This document shows, one piece after another, positions 5,395-5,990 of a DNA stretch of 5,990 nt (positions are counted from its first letter, which is position 1; the number at the start of each line of letters is the position of its first letter). The stretch spans positions 1 to 5,990 of the forward strand of contig DAIEMM010000415.1 in the NCBI GenBank assembly GCA_027349605.1, given 5' to 3'. Position numbers and translations under genes: made by a program. This DNA comes from Anaeromyxobacteraceae bacterium (GTDB taxonomy: Bacteria > Myxococcota > Myxococcia > Myxococcales > Anaeromyxobacteraceae). The notes below the pieces were generated by a model. That model had not been told where the DNA came from and made no database searches. It saw only the letters and a list, made by a program, of their open reading frames with translations.

Positions 5395-5990
5395 GTGTCC
5401 CGCTCCGCCAAGCTCCGGGCCGTGGTCCTCCGGACGGTCGACTACGGGGAGCGGGACCGGGTCGTGACGCTCTTCAGCCGCGAGCGGGGAAAGCTCTCCG
5501 CCTTCGCGCGCGGCGCGCGGTCGTCGCGGCGACGGTTCGGCGGCGCCCTGGAACCGTTCACGCTGCTCGCCGTCGAGCTCACGGAGCGCGGAGGCGACCT
5601 CTGGGTCCTCGAGGACGCCGCCGTGGAGCGTGGATACGGGAAGCTGCGCGGGGACCTGGCCCGGATCGCCTGCGCCAGCTACGCGATCGAGCTTGCCCGG
5701 GAGCTGGTGCGCGACGCCGAGCCCCACGAGGACCTCTTCGACGCGCTGGTGGCCTACCTCGCGCTCCTCGACGAGGGCCCGGCCCTGCCCTGGGACCTGC
5801 GACGGTTCGAGCTCGACGCGCTGCGGGCCGCGGGCCTGCAGCCCGCGCTCGAGGACTGCGCCCGGTGCGGGCGCCCGGCCGGGCAGGGCCCGGCCCGCTT
5901 CGACCCGCTCCAGGGCGGGGTGCTCTGCGGTGCGTGCGCCTCCACCGGGGGCCCGGGTGCCCGGGACATCGCGGCCGACGTGCTGGAGGC
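5395..5990 (+). CDS. recO: DNA repair protein RecO, N-terminal 198 codons (3' end outside window)
   Basis: RecO loads RecA onto SSB-covered single-stranded DNA with RecR (RecFOR pathway) and anneals complementary strands. The visible part has the N-terminal OB-fold: AVVLRTVDYGERDRVVTLFS, then KLSAFARGARSSRRRFGGAL and EPFTLLAVEL (about residues 1-82). The helical domain with FELDALRAAGLQP follows, then a zinc-binding loop with Cys155-x2-Cys158 and Cys178-x2-Cys181 (CARCG and LCGACA). About 50 residues are missing compared with the usual 240-250. GTG 5395 is chosen because it gives the standard RecO N-terminus and lies 8 nt after the previous stop; the Shine-Dalgarno is weak, so coupling to the upstream gene is likely. 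The frame is also open upstream of the start, back into the HTH gene. Confidence 0.94.
   Translation, partial: MSRSAKLRAVVLRTVDYGERDRVVTLFSRERGKLSAFARGARSSRRRFGGALEPFTLLAVELTERGGDLWVLEDAAVERGYGKLRGDLARIACASYAIELARELVRDAEPHEDLFDALVAYLALLDEGPALPWDLRRFELDALRAAGLQPALEDCARCGRPAGQGPARFDPLQGGVLCGACASTGGPGARDIAADVLE

Noticed and set aside
1..5990. tRNA, rRNA, CRISPR array, insertion sequence, attachment site or toxin-antitoxin/defence module
   Set aside because: No spaced direct repeats, transposase or integrase motifs, or structural RNA patterns seen on either strand.

Overview
The window is very GC-rich, densely coded DNA. All eight complete or partial genes with recognisable products and one unknown gene lie on the + strand, with short gaps. 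Gene content (DPP-IV-type peptidase, phasin-like coiled-coil proteins, a six-TPR lipoprotein resembling the type IV pilus pilotin Tgl) and the base composition suggest a Myxococcota / deltaproteobacterial chromosome. This is inference: the window contains no rRNA or other marker. No phage, transposon, CRISPR or tRNA signature was seen, and codon use looks uniform (strong G/C at third positions) across the genes.

Layout. (1) 1-2014: the C-terminal part of an S9 dipeptidyl-peptidase-IV-like serine peptidase, then class 2 dihydroorotate dehydrogenase (pyrD) 4 nt after its stop. (2) 2015-2118: intergenic region with the best promoter in the window (TTGACT, 17 bp, TATATC), a second TTGACT copy, a small leader hairpin and a strong Shine-Dalgarno. 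(3) 2119-3559: two small tandem phasin-like proteins sharing a C-terminal motif, then queE (7-carboxy-7-deazaguanine synthase), probably one transcript. (4) 3560-3654: a 95-nt gap packed with three inverted repeats; the last one pairs with the Shine-Dalgarno of the next gene, and its 5' arm could alternatively pair with the first repeat. (5) 3655-5990: an unrecognised 157-aa protein, a six-TPR Tgl/PilF-like lipoprotein, a short RodZ-like helix-turn-helix membrane protein and the first 198 codons of recO, with gaps of 2 nt, a 4-nt overlap and 8 nt, so very likely one operon.

How they fit together. The peptidase-pyrD pair and the phasin-queE group look like housekeeping genes joined by proximity rather than one pathway (pyrimidine synthesis; granule or coiled-coil proteins; queuosine precursor). 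The last operon is the most suggestive: an outer-membrane TPR lipoprotein of pilotin type, a membrane-anchored HTH protein and an unknown soluble protein are translationally close-packed, and the only sizeable leader with RNA structure sits in front of them. No clear new defence or mobile system is visible. The best candidates for undescribed biology are the structured leader at 3560-3654, the unknown 157-aa protein behind it, and the G9 tract at the end of the HTH gene, whose +1 frame runs open into recO.
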